Shown: positions 1 through 24,800 of the stretch, piece by piece
Layout of the letters: every line of letters starts with the position of its first letter
Numbering within the stretch: the stretch's first letter is position 1
Source of the DNA: Hirudo medicinalis
Taxonomy: Eukaryota; Annelida; Clitellata; Hirudinida; Hirudinidae
Length of the DNA stretch: 64,000 nucleotides
Assembly (NCBI GenBank): GCA_011800805.1
Contig: MPNW01000329.1
Coordinates: 65,612 to 129,611, forward strand
Direction of reading: 5' to 3'
Notes under the pieces: generated by a model
Told to the model about the DNA's origin: nothing
The model's database searches: none
What the model saw: only the letters and a program-made list of their open reading frames with translations
Program-made: the position numbers and the translations under genes

Positions 1-349
1 TATTTAATGGAAAACTTAAGCCCATAATTAATCTTATACGCATTTATGCAATTAAGATTTGTCTCGATGAGTTCCAAAGTATGGCACCTAATTTTTATGT
101 CGGTCAATGATTTTCAACTATAAGTTTTCATCAAAACAATTTGTGCATCTCACATCAAATATTTCAGTGTCTCACTTGATAACAAGACAACTATTGAAGT
201 TTTACTGCAACTTTTAAATAGAGATTTTGTTGCAGCAACTCAACTGAGGCAGATGATGACTTCAGGATGATAGATTACAGACCAACATCTGCTGTATTAA
301 TGCAAGGAGTCAACAGCAATGCTTTCTTCAACTTCTTCGTCAATAGTTC

Positions 350-667
350 TCATGTACTTTCAACTGTGGGACCTTTGGCTGGTATTCCACCAACCATTTT
401 GTCTCCCTCTGCCTTCAAAAACTCAGCGCTGAGATCGATCAATGTTTGTGTACTTTCTCTTTTGTTTGTTTTAATTGTAAGACTATCATTACTGTGACTT
501 GAAATGGCATTATTATTTATGTACATAGACTTTATTTTAGTACCTCCATCTTGTTCCAGATTTGCAAAACAGGGGAGTTGGTCAACAATCTTGAACACTT
601 GATCACAATTAAAAACACAGATGATAAAAGGACACTTTTTGAGATTTCGGGACCTGTACTTCCACAT
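350..667 (-). CDS. putative C-terminal exon of an unrecognised gene (partial)
   Basis: An open minus-strand frame ends in TGA at 350-352. Its last 60 or so residues are hydrophilic and look protein-like, including the piece LIDLSAEFLKAEGDKMVGG. I do not recognise a family. No clear splice acceptor is visible on the minus strand, so the true start is not fixed, and the Met at 667 is unlikely to be the real start. A second plus-strand frame (551-898) overlaps it. If real, this is the 3' end of a gene transcribed toward the left edge of the window. It could equally be chance open frame. Confidence 0.25.
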   Translation of the reverse strand: MWKYRSRNLKKCPFIICVFNCDQVFKIVDQLPCFANLEQDGGTKIKSMYINNNAISSHSNDSLTIKTNKRESTQTLIDLSAEFLKAEGDKMVGGIPAKGPTVEST

Positions 668-899
668 GCTTTCAAAAATATTTGTCAGTTCTTTGGTTCA
701 AATTGCGAGGTTTATAGCGGCCTCTTCACAGTTTTGGAATCATCTGTGCCTTTCAACTGCTTTGGAGCAGACAAACAAGTCTGTGAGGAAGCAGGCCTTA
801 CAGAGAACCATGGTGACAAAATCACGAGGTTGCGAAACTCAGCAGTGAGGAGTGTAGAGTTTGGTGATTCATTGTTCAAGTGGAATGATAAAGAGTGAA

Positions 900-2170
900 A
901 AAAGAATAAAATTTGCATAAATATGCTTTTCTTTTACTTTAAAGGAATTTCGTGTACCAATTCCCAGGGCTTCTGCTTCAAAAGAGGCCTCAAAAATTGA
1001 ATCATGATCACCTTTTTTTTTTTTCTATTACCAAAATTGACATAACTTGACGCAGGGGTCTCCCAAATTTTGTAAATGGCCCTGGCCTCATCAAGGCTCT
1101 GAATAGCCCTGTTCAGGTTTATTTAAATGAGGCGCTATTACGTTGGGAATCTAGAATTATCTTCATCGACGCTATACGCACGAAAATGGTGATTATCTAT
1201 TAGCTAAGTAAAAATAAGGGCAAAGCAACTTTGAAATTTCCTTGAAAAAAGTTGCCCGACGATCTGCTTATGGATCAACAAGTTCGGGAACCCTGAAGTA
1301 TATAAACCTTAAACTTGTGCCCGTGGCGCGACCGTCCTAATCATCTAGTTATGAAATGGACGTTAATCAAACACACACACACACACGCCCGTGGCGCGAT
1401 TCATGCCACAAGTCAAAAGTATTTTTGAGCATTACCTGAAGATCTTTCTTCACCAATATTTGCGCAATTTCTGATATTTTAATGTAGTATAATTCGAAAT
1501 CAGAAATTGCATTGTTCAGAATATTTAGGCTTAAAATTGCTTTACGTTCGAAATGGCTTTTGCGAGTTATACTTAGTAGTATTTAAAATATCGTAGTAAT
1601 CGTTACAGAAATATAAATGTGGCCTATTTTTGCAAATTTTATCAATAAATGCCGTTATATGAAAGAGAATCAACGTTTCATTGATCAAGACGTAAATTGA
1701 CGTAAAGACGTTCATTGATTAAAATAACTTAATCTATTTCATGAAATATCTCTATTTTACTTGGAACAAGCCATATATTACACATGTACTAAATGGGAGC
1801 TGTTGCGATATGGGATGCACATACGAGCCAATTTTAAATTGTGTGCCTTAACCACCTGATGTTTTGAAATTTACAGCTTAACGATTCGTTTTATTGTTAT
1901 TGTATCGATAAGAGCATTTATCTGCTTAGATATATTCAGGAAATGTCTTTCAATCGAAAACACATTTTAATAAACACATTTTCGCAAAAGGTGAATTAAT
2001 TTTAATCAGAAAAAATTCGAAAAAGTGATGTTGTAAAATATGTTTTAAAATTGATATAAATTGTTTTTAAAGATTACTGTAAATTTTATAAAGTCGGCGC
2101 TAATCTACGTAACTTTGTTTATATCTTCTATTGATCGCTGGATGGTTTGGGTCTGTTAGATTACATTATA
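900..2170. other. intergenic region upstream of NF-YB
   Basis: No coding exon recognised. It holds a short (CA)n tract near 1371-1386, a poly-T near 1014-1024 and AT-rich sequence. The last few hundred bases should contain the NF-YB promoter, but no clear TATA or CCAAT arrangement stands out. Confidence 0.5.
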
Positions 2171-2174
2171 AAGA

Positions 2175-3928
2175 ATGGAAGAACACGGTACTGATGAGGC
2201 TGAACTTAATGAAACTTTGTATCATCACTCCAGTAACTACGGTATTGCTGATTTAATATTAGTTTTCTGAGAATTTGTAAATGAAATGATGTCATGGTTG
2301 TCATGATGTTTCAGTGAAGACATGCCACTGAAATGAGCTTAATGCGACGTTTTAATTACTAGCTAATAGAAATTCTGAAAATGAGATGAATGAGGAGGAC
2401 TGCGAGCCATGTGATGGAGAACCACTGAGAGAGCAGGTAGTTATTTACTGCTGTAATATTACTGCAGTAATGTTGCTTACATATTACTTCTAAATATAGT
2501 ATTAGATAATGTTATATAGTATAGTATATTACAGTAACATATTAGTATTCTAAAGCAGCTGAATTGGTTATGAATGGCAATAGAAATTATTTTGAATGTA
2601 CATGGAAATAATATTTAAATTATAACAAATTTATAAATAGTGCAATGTTTTTTATTAGGAATTTATATAAAAGTCATTAATTGATGTGCATTAAAGTACT
2701 GATATGTTACCATGAATCACATTCTAGCATACTATTACTTTAATGGTTTTTAGTTCTGCTTTCAGGATCGTTTCCTACCAACCGCAAATGTGGCAAGAAT
2801 AATGAAAAAAGCCATTCCGAAGTCAGGCAAGGTTCGATACTTTACATGAATATCTTTGTATGTCTTGCTTTTTCAATTCTGCAGTTTAATGCACGATACA
2901 ATTATTGTTGTAAAGATTTTCTCAATAATAATTATTACAGATGTTCAGAATTTAGATATTTAATGGTTTTGGGATTTTTTTTTATTTATTATAATTTTCA
3001 TATAAATGACTCAGATATTTGCATCACATCTTGATTGGCCATCATTAACAAATTTGTGCAGATAAAGTCATGATTAAATCTTCACTCTCGTGGACAACGA
3101 CTAAATTCTTCTAATTTGTTGTCATTTGTCATCAGATTGCTAAAGAGGCAAAGGATTGTGTGCAGGAATGTGTGTCTGAATTCGTGAGCTTCATAACGAG
3201 CGAGTAAGCAGCACTTATTTGATCACTTGGAGAGCAACATACAAAAACCTATCGCAGAATTATTGCTGTATTTGTGTACTTTTATATCTGTGGCTTAAAA
3301 TTTGTTAATTAAACGTCATTGTAATGTTCATCCTACGACAGAGCGAGCGACAGATGTCAACAGGAGAAAAGAAAGACAATCAACGGGGAGGACATTTTGT
3401 ACGCCATGTCGACGCTCGGCTTCGATAACTACATAGAACCCCTCAAGGTTTATCTTCAAAAGTACAGAGATGTGGGTTTTCAAATTTCATTAAATTGCCC
3501 GAGGATTGAAATCATGCTTTATTGATTTATGACTTGTTTGTGAAGTATTCATTTGTGATATGTTTGAAGTTTAAACAATTAACATAAACATCGATGCTTA
3601 ATTTCTGAAATAAGGAATTATTTTTTAATATAATTTGGAATTGAATAATGATGTGACATTGATTTTAATGCTTATTGTAAAGTTTTTGCTTGCTTTTATC
3701 TTTGATCTTTTTAGACAATTTCAAAGTCTTTTCTTAATGCACAGCGTTTTTAATAGAGCGGCCGATAACACTGATTACACTCATAAACATAATTAATGTA
3801 ATTTCTAGCATTAACTGTTTCATTTTTAACAGTCTACAAAGAGCGAGAAAACGTTTGTCGAAGACAAAATTGTGGAGTTGAATGCTGAAGATTCTTATGG
3901 TGCAATTCACAACTTTGTTACTTTATGA
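2175..3928 (+). CDS. NFYB: nuclear transcription factor Y subunit beta
   Basis: Six exons give about 166 residues: 2175-2241, 2363-2436, 2766-2831, 3136-3203, 3342-3471, 3833-3928. All junctions are GT-AG and in frame. Exons 3-5 encode the complete NF-YB/HAP3 histone fold, from [18 protein letters not shown] through [16 protein letters not shown] and [19 protein letters not shown] to [10 protein letters not shown], nearly identical to vertebrate NF-YB. In the family this subunit pairs with NF-YC, then recruits NF-YA to bind CCAAT promoters in the nucleus. The N-terminus is acidic and short. The last exon adds only 32 codons and lacks the longer tail of vertebrate NF-YB (about 207 residues in human). 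An AATAAA lies at 4069-4074. Identity is very secure; the first and last exons rest on frame and splice sites alone. Confidence 0.95.
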
Positions 3929-6799
3929 AGATTATGCTTTGGTTCATTAACCTGCTAATGTTAATGCTCTACTTACAACTATTTTGTAGATATTAAAGCC
4001 ACATTTTTGAATTTTAATGTTCAATGAATTTGTAACGATTTTGCCAAATTTGATGGAGGTAACAGTTAAATAAATTTGAAATGTGTTGATGATAATTGCT
4101 GTTGCTGACACAAATTTTCAATTTGAAGGCTCAGTTTTACTCGCTGACCAGTCACTGATTTTCACGACCACTAATGTTAGTTTCTAGGTTCTTGCCAACA
4201 AATTTTGTGCTTAATAAATATGTTCACATTGCTAGCACTTTCACTATGAGTTGTATATAAGGCTTGTTTATAAGGTTTAATTTGAAATTGTAGTGAGTTA
4301 ACTAAACTAGACTGTTACATTCGGTGGTTATGATGACAGTGAGATTTGAATTTGTTTTTCAGGCAACTCAACAGAACTTTGGCTGAGGATTGTTGTGAAG
4401 TGGGAGTTTGAGGAAATATTAACTTTTTTTGAGAAGGCATTTTATATCAATTCTTGTTTTGTTTGAATGGCAGTAAATGATAATAAAAATGTTAGAATGT
4501 CTTTGAGAAATATAATTTATGGGACTAAAATTTGCGTTACTACTTTGCATTACAAGGCCATTATGTAAAACGAATGTTTTTATGGATGGTAATAGACTCT
4601 TTTGAGTGAGGCTGGTTCATCACAATGGTTATTTTTGGGCGTTATTTTCTATTTGTGGACCAAGCGCATAATTGTAGGTCTTACAGGCTGACCTGAACGT
4701 CCTTATTTCGCAATTAAATCGACGTAATCGAATCCAGAAAAATTAGAAGAGCGGGAAGCAGTTCTGCATTCGACTATTGTCGAGAAAGATTGGGATGATC
4801 ACGGCTGCATACACGTTTCCTACATGGAATTCATAAAAAAATGAGTACGTTGTTAGATGTATAAACATTATTTTGTTAACTATCCAATGTTTGAAAAATG
4901 TGAATTTGGAAATGGAAGGCAAACAATTATTTTTCGATTTTCTTTTTAGTGCATTTATTGCATTACTCTGTAGACCCAAAAAGAGTTTTATAAGTGATTT
5001 GTTTAAGTGGTAATGATTAGACATATTAATAGCAAAAATCCAACAACCCAAACCTATTGAGTGTTTGCTTTGGAATATCAATCGATATTTGACGAAATAC
5101 AGCGCTTGGAGTTATATTACCGAAATGACATCAAAGTTAGAAAAACACGTAGGATCAACACGATCGTGGTTGGATCGGGGTAAAAAAAAGTGGGGTAAAA
5201 TTTGAGTGCAAGGAATCACAATAGATTTTGGAACGTGTAAATTTTTAGTTGTAAATTGTGCATCATTTTAACGGCCGTTGTAATTGAGGCTGCAATCCTG
5301 CTCTTAACGGTGAGAGTTTAATGTTTTGGAATTGCTCAATTCATGCTTTGAAGATTGTCATGTTGGCAAGCGATCGTCATTAGCCTTGATTCTTTTTATG
5401 AATAACCGAAAACACTTGAGTCATGCAATGATAATAAGTTTTAAGGATTTCCATGCTTTGCTTCTATGTTGGTGTTGGATCAACCAAATATTTCCACATA
5501 TCTGGAACTATTGATTTAAGTTGCGCGTGGTAACAGTTTATTATATTTTCAGTTAATCTAATTTTTTGATGTTGATATTTGTTTATATATAAGACTTGAA
5601 TTATTTCATTATGAATGTTTCTGGATGGTGATGCCATTTCTGCATTGCAAGGCATTGATTGTTAAGAGTCAATTCTTGTACCCTAATCACCAGGAATTTG
5701 TGAAGAGGTTGTCAGACTTGTATTTTCAGTGTGTTTAAGCTAGCTCATGCATTTCATTTAAGATCTAAGGGGCCATCCATAAATGACATCATGCATTCAG
5801 GAGCAGGAGGGGTTCAAACATTTTTGATGATATGTGACTGGGGGAGAGGGAGGGGACTAAAAGATGTGATGTCACATCATTTGAAGAAAAAATAAGCAGA
5901 AGAAATCATCTTCTGACACAAACAAGAAGCAATTTCTTTGTCAAAATATATAAGCCCAGTGAGAATTGCAGCTCGCAAAGAGAAATTATGGCAATAATAG
6001 CGAATGAAGAAAATTGAGAATGTGCGGGAGAATGTGGATTGATGAGGACTATTTAGAACTAAATGAGACAACAACACCAGAGAAAAAATGCTCTGCCAAT
6101 CTATTCTATTCTAATCTATTCATTGAATGAACATTTCTCATTGCAGTGGGAGAATCAGGAACAATAAAACTTTTATATTATCAACTTAGCTATAAGTGAC
6201 TTAGATATAGGATGGTAAATGACATTGTGCATTTTGAATATATTTTTAACATAGCACTAAATCATTTTGTAAAACAATTACTTCAAATCATAATTAAATC
6301 ACAATTGCATTTAAATTAATTTACAAAAAAATATTTTTGAATTTCTATGAAAATTATGAACTCATGAAATCACAAATGAACAAATTTAATAAAGTTAATT
6401 GATATTAATGTTAACAGGAAATGAAGCTCCATAAAAAGAAATTGGATACATTTTGTTGGTTAATTAAACTCAAAGCAATGATTTGAATTTTCAAGCACTT
6501 TACTTTGAAACATTTTGGAAGAGATTATAATACTATTTCTTGTAGACTCTGACAGTTCGGGTTGAGGATCGTATCTGTGAAAATTGAATTTAGTGTAAAA
6601 TGATTAGAGTAGCCAATAATTAGTTTTGGATAATCACTTATTGAAACAAAATGTCACAGCATTAAATATTCTTAAACAGTCAGTGATTCTGTTCAATAAT
6701 AATTGAGAATAATTGAAAGATTCCCTGAAACTGTTTATAAAAGCCAATTTCTTTTTCATTTCCAAGATTGGAAAAACACTTAAAAAACATTGTCACAGT

Positions 6800-6990
6800 T
6801 CATTTGTATAGCTCCACATAAGCATTCCACCAGAGGCCCTTTTTTGTTAACCATTTATGTAATGCTCCTTCCAAAGTACGCTCGTGGAGATGCTGGCCGG
6901 GGACACGAGATGCATTGTCGTTGCCATTCCTGCTGCAAGCAAGAATGCAACCCTCCGAGCCGACTTGCACTCCGAAGCTCGACCGCTCGG
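6800..6990 (-). mobile_element. SINE copy, tRNA-derived family
   Basis: The reverse complement matches the copy at 48401-48585. It has the GTGCAAG...TTGGCTC-like head, the 'gcaacagtcgtt'-like middle and the 'atttatatagcgcc'-like tail region. It is diverged. The two overlapping open frames seen here are repeat sequence, not genes. Confidence 0.55.
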
Positions 6991-8147
6991 CTACCGATGA
7001 CCACACGTCACGCGTCGCATTAATTTTTTTCACTTATTTGTTTTCACATTGATTTATGATGCTTGCAGGGATTTGATAAGATCTACAATTGCGGTGATGA
7101 TGGTTATAAGTAAAATGTCCCTCACCTTGTCACAATGATGTCACATTGCTCATCCCCTTGCAGGGGCATCCAATCCTGCACATCATCATTATCATCACCA
7201 GTGTCATTATTATTATTGTCATTAACATTTTGATTATTATCGGGGCAAAATAATTTTTTGTAACTAAAAGAAGTATTGCAGACACAACGTACAAGTTACT
7301 ATTCTGTTAAGTAGTGATTGCAGCGAAACTGAACGAATATTGATTTTTTAATTTTTCCATTTAACAAATATTTGAATTAAAGCTTCATAATTAGAATTGA
7401 ACTCTTGAGTAGCTCCTGCTCTTTTCAAATTGATTGTTTGCCAGATGTATATTAATCAAAGGAACAGTTCAATTTATAAAAGCACCATCTGTGCTGGATC
7501 GATTATATATCACTTTTCTCAATGGTGATGATGCAAGCTAGGTTGGGAAGGGATGACTATTTCTTAACTTATTCCTTTATTGCCAACGGGTGGTTGCACG
7601 AGACGCAAGCTCCAAGTAGGTGCTCGGATTCTTATTTCACTATCGGTACTTGGGAATAGATGCTCATTTGTTATTTCTAATGTCAATTGAATCAGCAATT
7701 GGAATTTAAAAAATAATTTATTTCATGGAAACACCGCAGTGAGTTGCAGGTCGTTTAAAAGTTAGTTTTTGTGTTAAGTGAGAAGGAAAGGTTTGAATTA
7801 GTGGGAATGTGTGGAGTTAATGCCGAGGTTAATTTCTCGTTACTTAATGTATAAATATGTCGTATTTCTCCGCATTGATTTTAAGAAAGTTTCCGTCGCT
7901 CATAAATGAATTTCAAGTGAAATGAAGTTTCAAATTGCTTTGTGCTCTTCAACTTTCGACTACAACTATTTATTTGATTTCAATTTTTGTAAGTTTCATT
8001 GAAGGACAATTTGAAGTTTCAGAGTGTGGTTTTAAGTTTATTTTGAGTAAAATAAGTATTTAATTATTTAAAAAAGTCTCAATGGCCACCTTTACGTTAC
8101 TTTACAAGCTACATTTTTTTGTGAGGGAGATTTGTTTATGACTAGGT

Positions 8148-8215
8148 ACTCATTGTGGTATTCAATGTGGTACTCATTGTGGTATTCAATGTGGTACTCA
8201 TTATGATATTCATTG
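8148..8215. repeat. minisatellite, unit about 15-16 bp
   Basis: Alternating units of tactcattgtgg and tattcaatgtgg run four to five times, with the last unit diverged (tcattatgatattcattgtgg). Confidence 0.8.
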
Positions 8216-9321
8216 TGGCTAATGTATGTTAACAGAGTACAAGAAAAACAAGTCCAACTAATTCAGCATTAACTCCTCCTCTCACTAGTTTGCTAAACCA
8301 AGACAAGTAGATGTTGTTACATAATTCTGAGGTGAGGAAATAAATGCCTAAAGTTATATTTTATTTATGAGACTTAATGTAATTTACATGACATCATCTA
8401 ATTTATAAGGTATCATGTAATGTATAGGATACCACATAATTTGTAAGATATCATGGAATTTACAAGATATCATTCATAAGATTTTATCTAGAAGAGCCAA
8501 TGAGATTCATGCCTATAATGTTCTTCGATTAACTAAACATATAAAAATGTTTAATTTGCCTATTATCAATTAGTAATTGATTAGTAATTGTTAGATTGTG
8601 TTTTGATTGACATGCGTGGCAGTTTTTGAAAAGGTTAATGGGCTAAGGTTCAGAAGTTAAAGTTCAAAGCTTGATTTCATCCATCTCAACAGCCAAGCAA
8701 GAATGATACAAATGCCAGTTATTTGAAGGGTCAATGAATTTTGTCATCTATTTTCCTGTTTGGATCAATTAGAAGCAGATCATTTTATTTTGCATATATT
8801 TGGTATCATCATCATCATCATCATCGTCAATTTATTCACAAATTGTCTAGTCTGTAAAAAGGAGGCTAAAATAACACAACAGAAATGAGACTGTGGAAGT
8901 GCTTTTCTTAAATTTTAAATTAATCCTCAAATGAAATTGTTTTGAGATCTAAAAATTATCATTTTGATACTAATTTTCATTTTGCTTTCAACTTGTTGTT
9001 GAAATTCTCTACCATTTTACTGAGGCAATTACATTTACACAACTCATTTCAAGACGTCTCATCGCATTTAACTTTATCTCCTTCTTTCTTTTGCTAGAGT
9101 TATTTTAGCCACAAAATGTAAATCGTAGGAAGGTGTTTTTCGTTCTAACTCTTGCTTAACATTTACCAAATATTCGAATGACTGAACATTATTTTCGAGT
9201 CTTTAACACATTCTACAGAACACATTCAATAAAGAAATTTCTTTCTTCTTACAGAAAAAGCCTTTCAAGCGTATTAGTTGTACTTGGAAAGACCTCACAA
9301 CCCTCCATTAATGTCTTAACC

Positions 9322-20217
<10,896 letters not shown>

Positions 20218-20279
20218 GATCGGAATACAAGCCTGAAATTCAGCCTTTGATTCTTCATTGAAGCACTAAAAAATAAAGA

Positions 20280-21890
20280 AAAGCTTTTTATTTAATGAAA
20301 AAAAAAATCAATGTTCTAAAATCATCTTCAATATTTTTGTGCAATTTTTAGGATAATTGTTTTTTCTATATTCTTTTTATTGTTTACACATAATCTCAGT
20401 CCCGCAAGGGGCTAAATGCTTTTGGATTCGAATTTAGAAATCTCAGATTTCAGTGAAAGAAAGCTCTTCAAATTTGGCTAAATTTCCACTATTATTCAAG
20501 TGCTCATAGAGATGCTTTTTTTTTATGTTCACTGAGGTTAATTTCAATTGTCATCGCAAGTCAACAGCATCACCATCTGAAGATGTCATCACATCGTAAT
20601 CATTAATAACATGATTTGAAGCTCTTAATGTAATCTTGCCAAAGATGAGTCATTTTCGAGTACTTCTCTTTAAAAGATATTCTTAAAACTCCAAGGCTGG
20701 CAAAGAAACTGAAATTGTAGCGGTGGCAAAGTGCTTTTTGGAATGAAATGAGAAAGTATTTTGACGTAGCTTTGGGTGCGTTTAACTGTCAGAAGTATCT
20801 GGTGAGAAGGTATCCGGGAAGAAGTGTTATTGCGGCTATTTACTTACTTAGAAAAAAATGAGGAAAAACCCTTAGCGGGGCATTATTTCAGCTTTTTCGA
20901 GGGTTGGGGCGGACCCTAACACAACTTGGTGAAATTAATTCGAAAAACCATTTTTGTTCCTTGGCAAAGGTCAGGGGCCGGGAGACGCACCCCTCCCAAT
21001 TTGCGTTTCCGGCCTTTAGTCGTGGTGGATTGGGTGGTTAGTAAAAATGCATCAAAGCTTCTTCAAAAGGACTGGAGAGCTCTACTTTTGGCAAAGAGTT
21101 TTTAGTTTACCCCCTTTAGTCACTGCCGTAAAATGATTAGTACATCTTACTTACTTAGTTCAGTAAGTAATCTTAAATTATGTAGCATTTCGCTCTCACA
21201 ATTTAAACCATAAACTGCCTTTAGATTGAGAAAGGCATTAAAGTAAACAATGACGGAATGTTAGCTTTTATATATTAAAACGGGGTTTACAAAGGTGAAA
21301 ATGACACTTGATGAATATGTGATTCTGGAATTGTTTTCATACCTCAATAAGCAATGATGATTAGCATTTCTTACTATCATGAATGCATTTGATTGATGTA
21401 AATTCTAAATTTGCGGTAGACTACCGTAACTTCAAGTCCATTGGGGGAGCAGAAGATGAAATTTAAAGAAATATTTTTTTAAAAGTGTTTCTAAGACAAA
21501 AAGGCAATTTCTTTTCACGATTGCATTTCGAAATTTAAAAAAGTTATTTTCACGTGTATGTTCACTCCACCCTACTGGCCGTCTTCGTTAGACCGCTGAA
21601 AGCCTATTTTGAACCCGAGTATTGAGACCCAATTATTTCAAGAGATCGATAAGAGCCTCCACGCTGGATCTGTTGACGTGGAAGTACCATTTTCAGGAAT
21701 TCTAATATTATAAGCATCACCGAGCTTTTATCAATAATTTTATCAGATATCGTTAAAGTCAAGGGTTGTTGACAATGATAAATGTTTCTCTTTTTTTTCA
21801 ATTTGCTTTTTTTTTGCTTATATAACTTTGGAAGAAGTAGTTTTTCTATAAATTGCTTTGGCACTTTGTCGTCTTATGCGAGGTAACTTT
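20280..21890. other. intergenic region between TTC17 and the Kazal gene
   Basis: No coding exon recognised in about 1.6 kb. A locally GC-richer patch (about 20870-21020) may be an old repeat. The Kazal gene promoter should lie at the right end; no clear core element is visible. Confidence 0.45.
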
Positions 21891-21896
21891 TCGAAG

Positions 21897-24800
21897 ATGA
21901 TAAAATTTATATTCGCTTTGACTATCTTGGTAGCAGGTGAGCTTTGTTAAATTATCTTTATAATTCTATTTATAAACGCTTAAAGAAATAAATTTTACAT
22001 ATGAAATATTTCCGACTTAAGTTTTATTTCAGTATTTTAATGAAGTTATTTGGCATAAATTTTAAATTATTTATTCTGCGCTCGTTTCGAAAGTTTCGTC
22101 TGCTGAGGACTGCGACATTGCCTGCCAGAAGATTTACGAGCCGGTGTGTGGCAGTGATGGAGTGACTTACAGCAATTTATGTCAACTGAGAGCGACAAAC
22201 TGCCTGTACGGTTATTCGCCCTTTTCAGAGAATGCTGAAATGCATTGAGACTTTACAAACATTTTTATGACTATTTTGTGAACTAGTTTCATTGAATATT
22301 TAGTTCGTTTTATCTCTTCCACTTAAAAAAGGGTTTTGGTTAAACATTATACAAATGAATTATAAAAATATTTCGTTGCAGAACTAAATCATTTGTCGAA
22401 GTAATGTTTGAAGGGCATTGCTCAAATCCAGGTTATTATTAATAAATTAATTTGCCTATAGATAAATATGTGATGCTGTAACTGTACTTGTACCTCAATA
22501 AGCAATGATGTTGATGTCGTGAATGTATTTGATTAGTATGAATAATCACCAATCAAGAGATTCGGTGAAACAGCACAACTATCATATTTGTAACATATCC
22601 AACTTTTTCCATATGTTTTGAATTGGATTGATTTTTGTTTAGATGCTTTATCCCTTATTGTTTTTACCTTATTTCCTTCTTAATATGAATAATAATTTTT
22701 TGAATATTGTAATGACAATCATTTTTCTAAAAAATTGTGAGACTACTGTTAAATTAAGAAGTCTATTATTTTAATGTTTTAGAAGAACTTGTCCAAGAAG
22801 AATGTGATCTTGCTTGTCAACTCAATTATGATCCAGTATGTGGTTCTGATGGTTCAACTTACAACAATATGTGCGCACTGAAGGCAGCCAATTGCTTGTA
22901 GGTAGAAAAGAATTAGAAAATAATGATTAATTATTATCACGATAAGGACCTATTACTAGAAATTATATTTTACGACAATAGGATCCTCAAAAATTAAGCT
23001 TTTTATGATATTGTGGGTTCTTTACATTCATGACGTTGAGAAGTTGGGAGTCGATTTTTAATTGTATTTAACAATTAATTTTTTTTAATGACTATTCAAA
23101 TAGGAGCAAGAATTCCATCAGCCTGACGCACGAAGGGGAGTGCCTAAACGTTGCTGAACAAGGTTGAATGAATATTACAATAAAGCAACACATAAATATT
23201 TATCTTTTGCTTATTTGTCTATTAACTTTGAGATTTGTCACTTAAAATATCAATATTTTGTTTGTAGGTTGTATAGTGCATAAATGCAACACACTAATTT
23301 GTAATTTGATATCTTATCAGGGGTTCATCCACTTGCGATTGAGCTTATCCTATCTAACAGACACAATAGCTTTTTTAATATTATCGTTTCATCTGTTATC
23401 AGACGTTCGTTCAACTAGCAGCACATATTGACGTGTGATTCAACTCAAGGCAGCATGGTTTATTCTACCATCATTCTGAGAGAGGCTTTGAAATATGATT
23501 TGAAAAACAATATCGATATACATTGACTGTTGTGGATGACTTATGTTTGGATTGGATTGTTTGGATAGGCCAACACAAGACTATCATGACGATTCAATGG
23601 AGTCATGTTGTGTTGATGTCTAATTAATTGTCCAAATGTTAGCCTTCACAGCAGAATAGTTTAAAACATCAAAACGAATATGAGCTCCTGAGACACTTTG
23701 GACATGATGGAAAATAAACAACAAATTAAACAACGGCATTATAATTTTATTAAATTTATGGCTTAAATATTATATTTATTATTTCTTAAAGTTTACACTT
23801 AAAGTGCAGAAACAAGTCGTCCATCTCTTAGCGATGTTTCTTTTCAGATGAAGCTGATGAGGAATGCAGTTTTAAGTGCTTCCACAATTACGAACCCGTG
23901 TGTGGTTCTGATGGAGTCACTTACAGGAATCCCTGTGCCTTGGAGACCACGAACTGCATGTAATTAGTCATTAATTTATTCATTAATTATTGAAGCCTGA
24001 CATTAGAAAATATTTTGCATGTTTTGAAGAGTAACAATATTAGTAGATGTTTTTCAACAATTTCCAAAATATATTGCTTTTCGATTTTTTGAAACTTATT
24101 GTTTAATTGGCAAAAAATTAATTTGACATAATTTAAATTGTGGTATATTTTGAAATATTGTATGAAATAACAGGTACAAAACAGAAGTATTAATTGCAAG
24201 TGAAGGAAAGTGTAATGAAGAACCTTATCAGGCTGGTCGTGTCATACCTGAACTTTGTGAGAAGTTTGTTGTTACTTTTACACATATTAATGTAATTCAA
24301 TAGCATAATTCTGTCACCACACACGTTTAACTTAGTCCATGGTACAGTACCATCAGGAAACTGTCACATTATAAATCACCACCACACTGCAGTAATAGCG
24401 CAAATATTAAGATTACTCGAATTGATTGTAGTTGAATTGACCAACCTTTTACATTAATTAGTTAATTACTGTTAGTTAGTGATAATAATCAATGTATAAT
24501 AATCATTAAAAATAACCATAATTATATAGTCAACGAAGAGGTCGGCGAGTGCGAAACAATCTGCCATTTCGATTACGAACCTGTCTGTGGCACTGATAGA
24601 AAAACCCACAACAACCTCTGTCATTTAAAGGCTGCCAGCTGCTTGTATGTTGTTGTCAAATGATGATAATTTAATTTTTCGTAAAACTGTGAAAGTCCAA
24701 TGTGAAAGTGATTTAGAAAAATAATAATTCATGATTGCGATTATGATTATTGCCCTTATTTGACTCAATTTGAACAATGCGATAAATAAAGTGTACCTCA

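Larger units (their letters stand above)
3929..9320. other. intergenic region between NF-YB and TTC17
   Basis: About 5.4 kb with no supported gene. It contains a SINE copy (about 6800-6990), a short minisatellite (8148-8215), a small repeated block built on gatatcat (about 8395-8480) and ATC/TCA runs near 7175-7240 and 8810-8826. Open frames here are short, lack splice-bounded conservation and resemble nothing I know. Confidence 0.5.

Noticed and set aside
6790..7033. Overlapping 77-codon frames on both strands, one Cys/His-rich.
   Set aside because: The sequence matches the SINE family and has no coding support.
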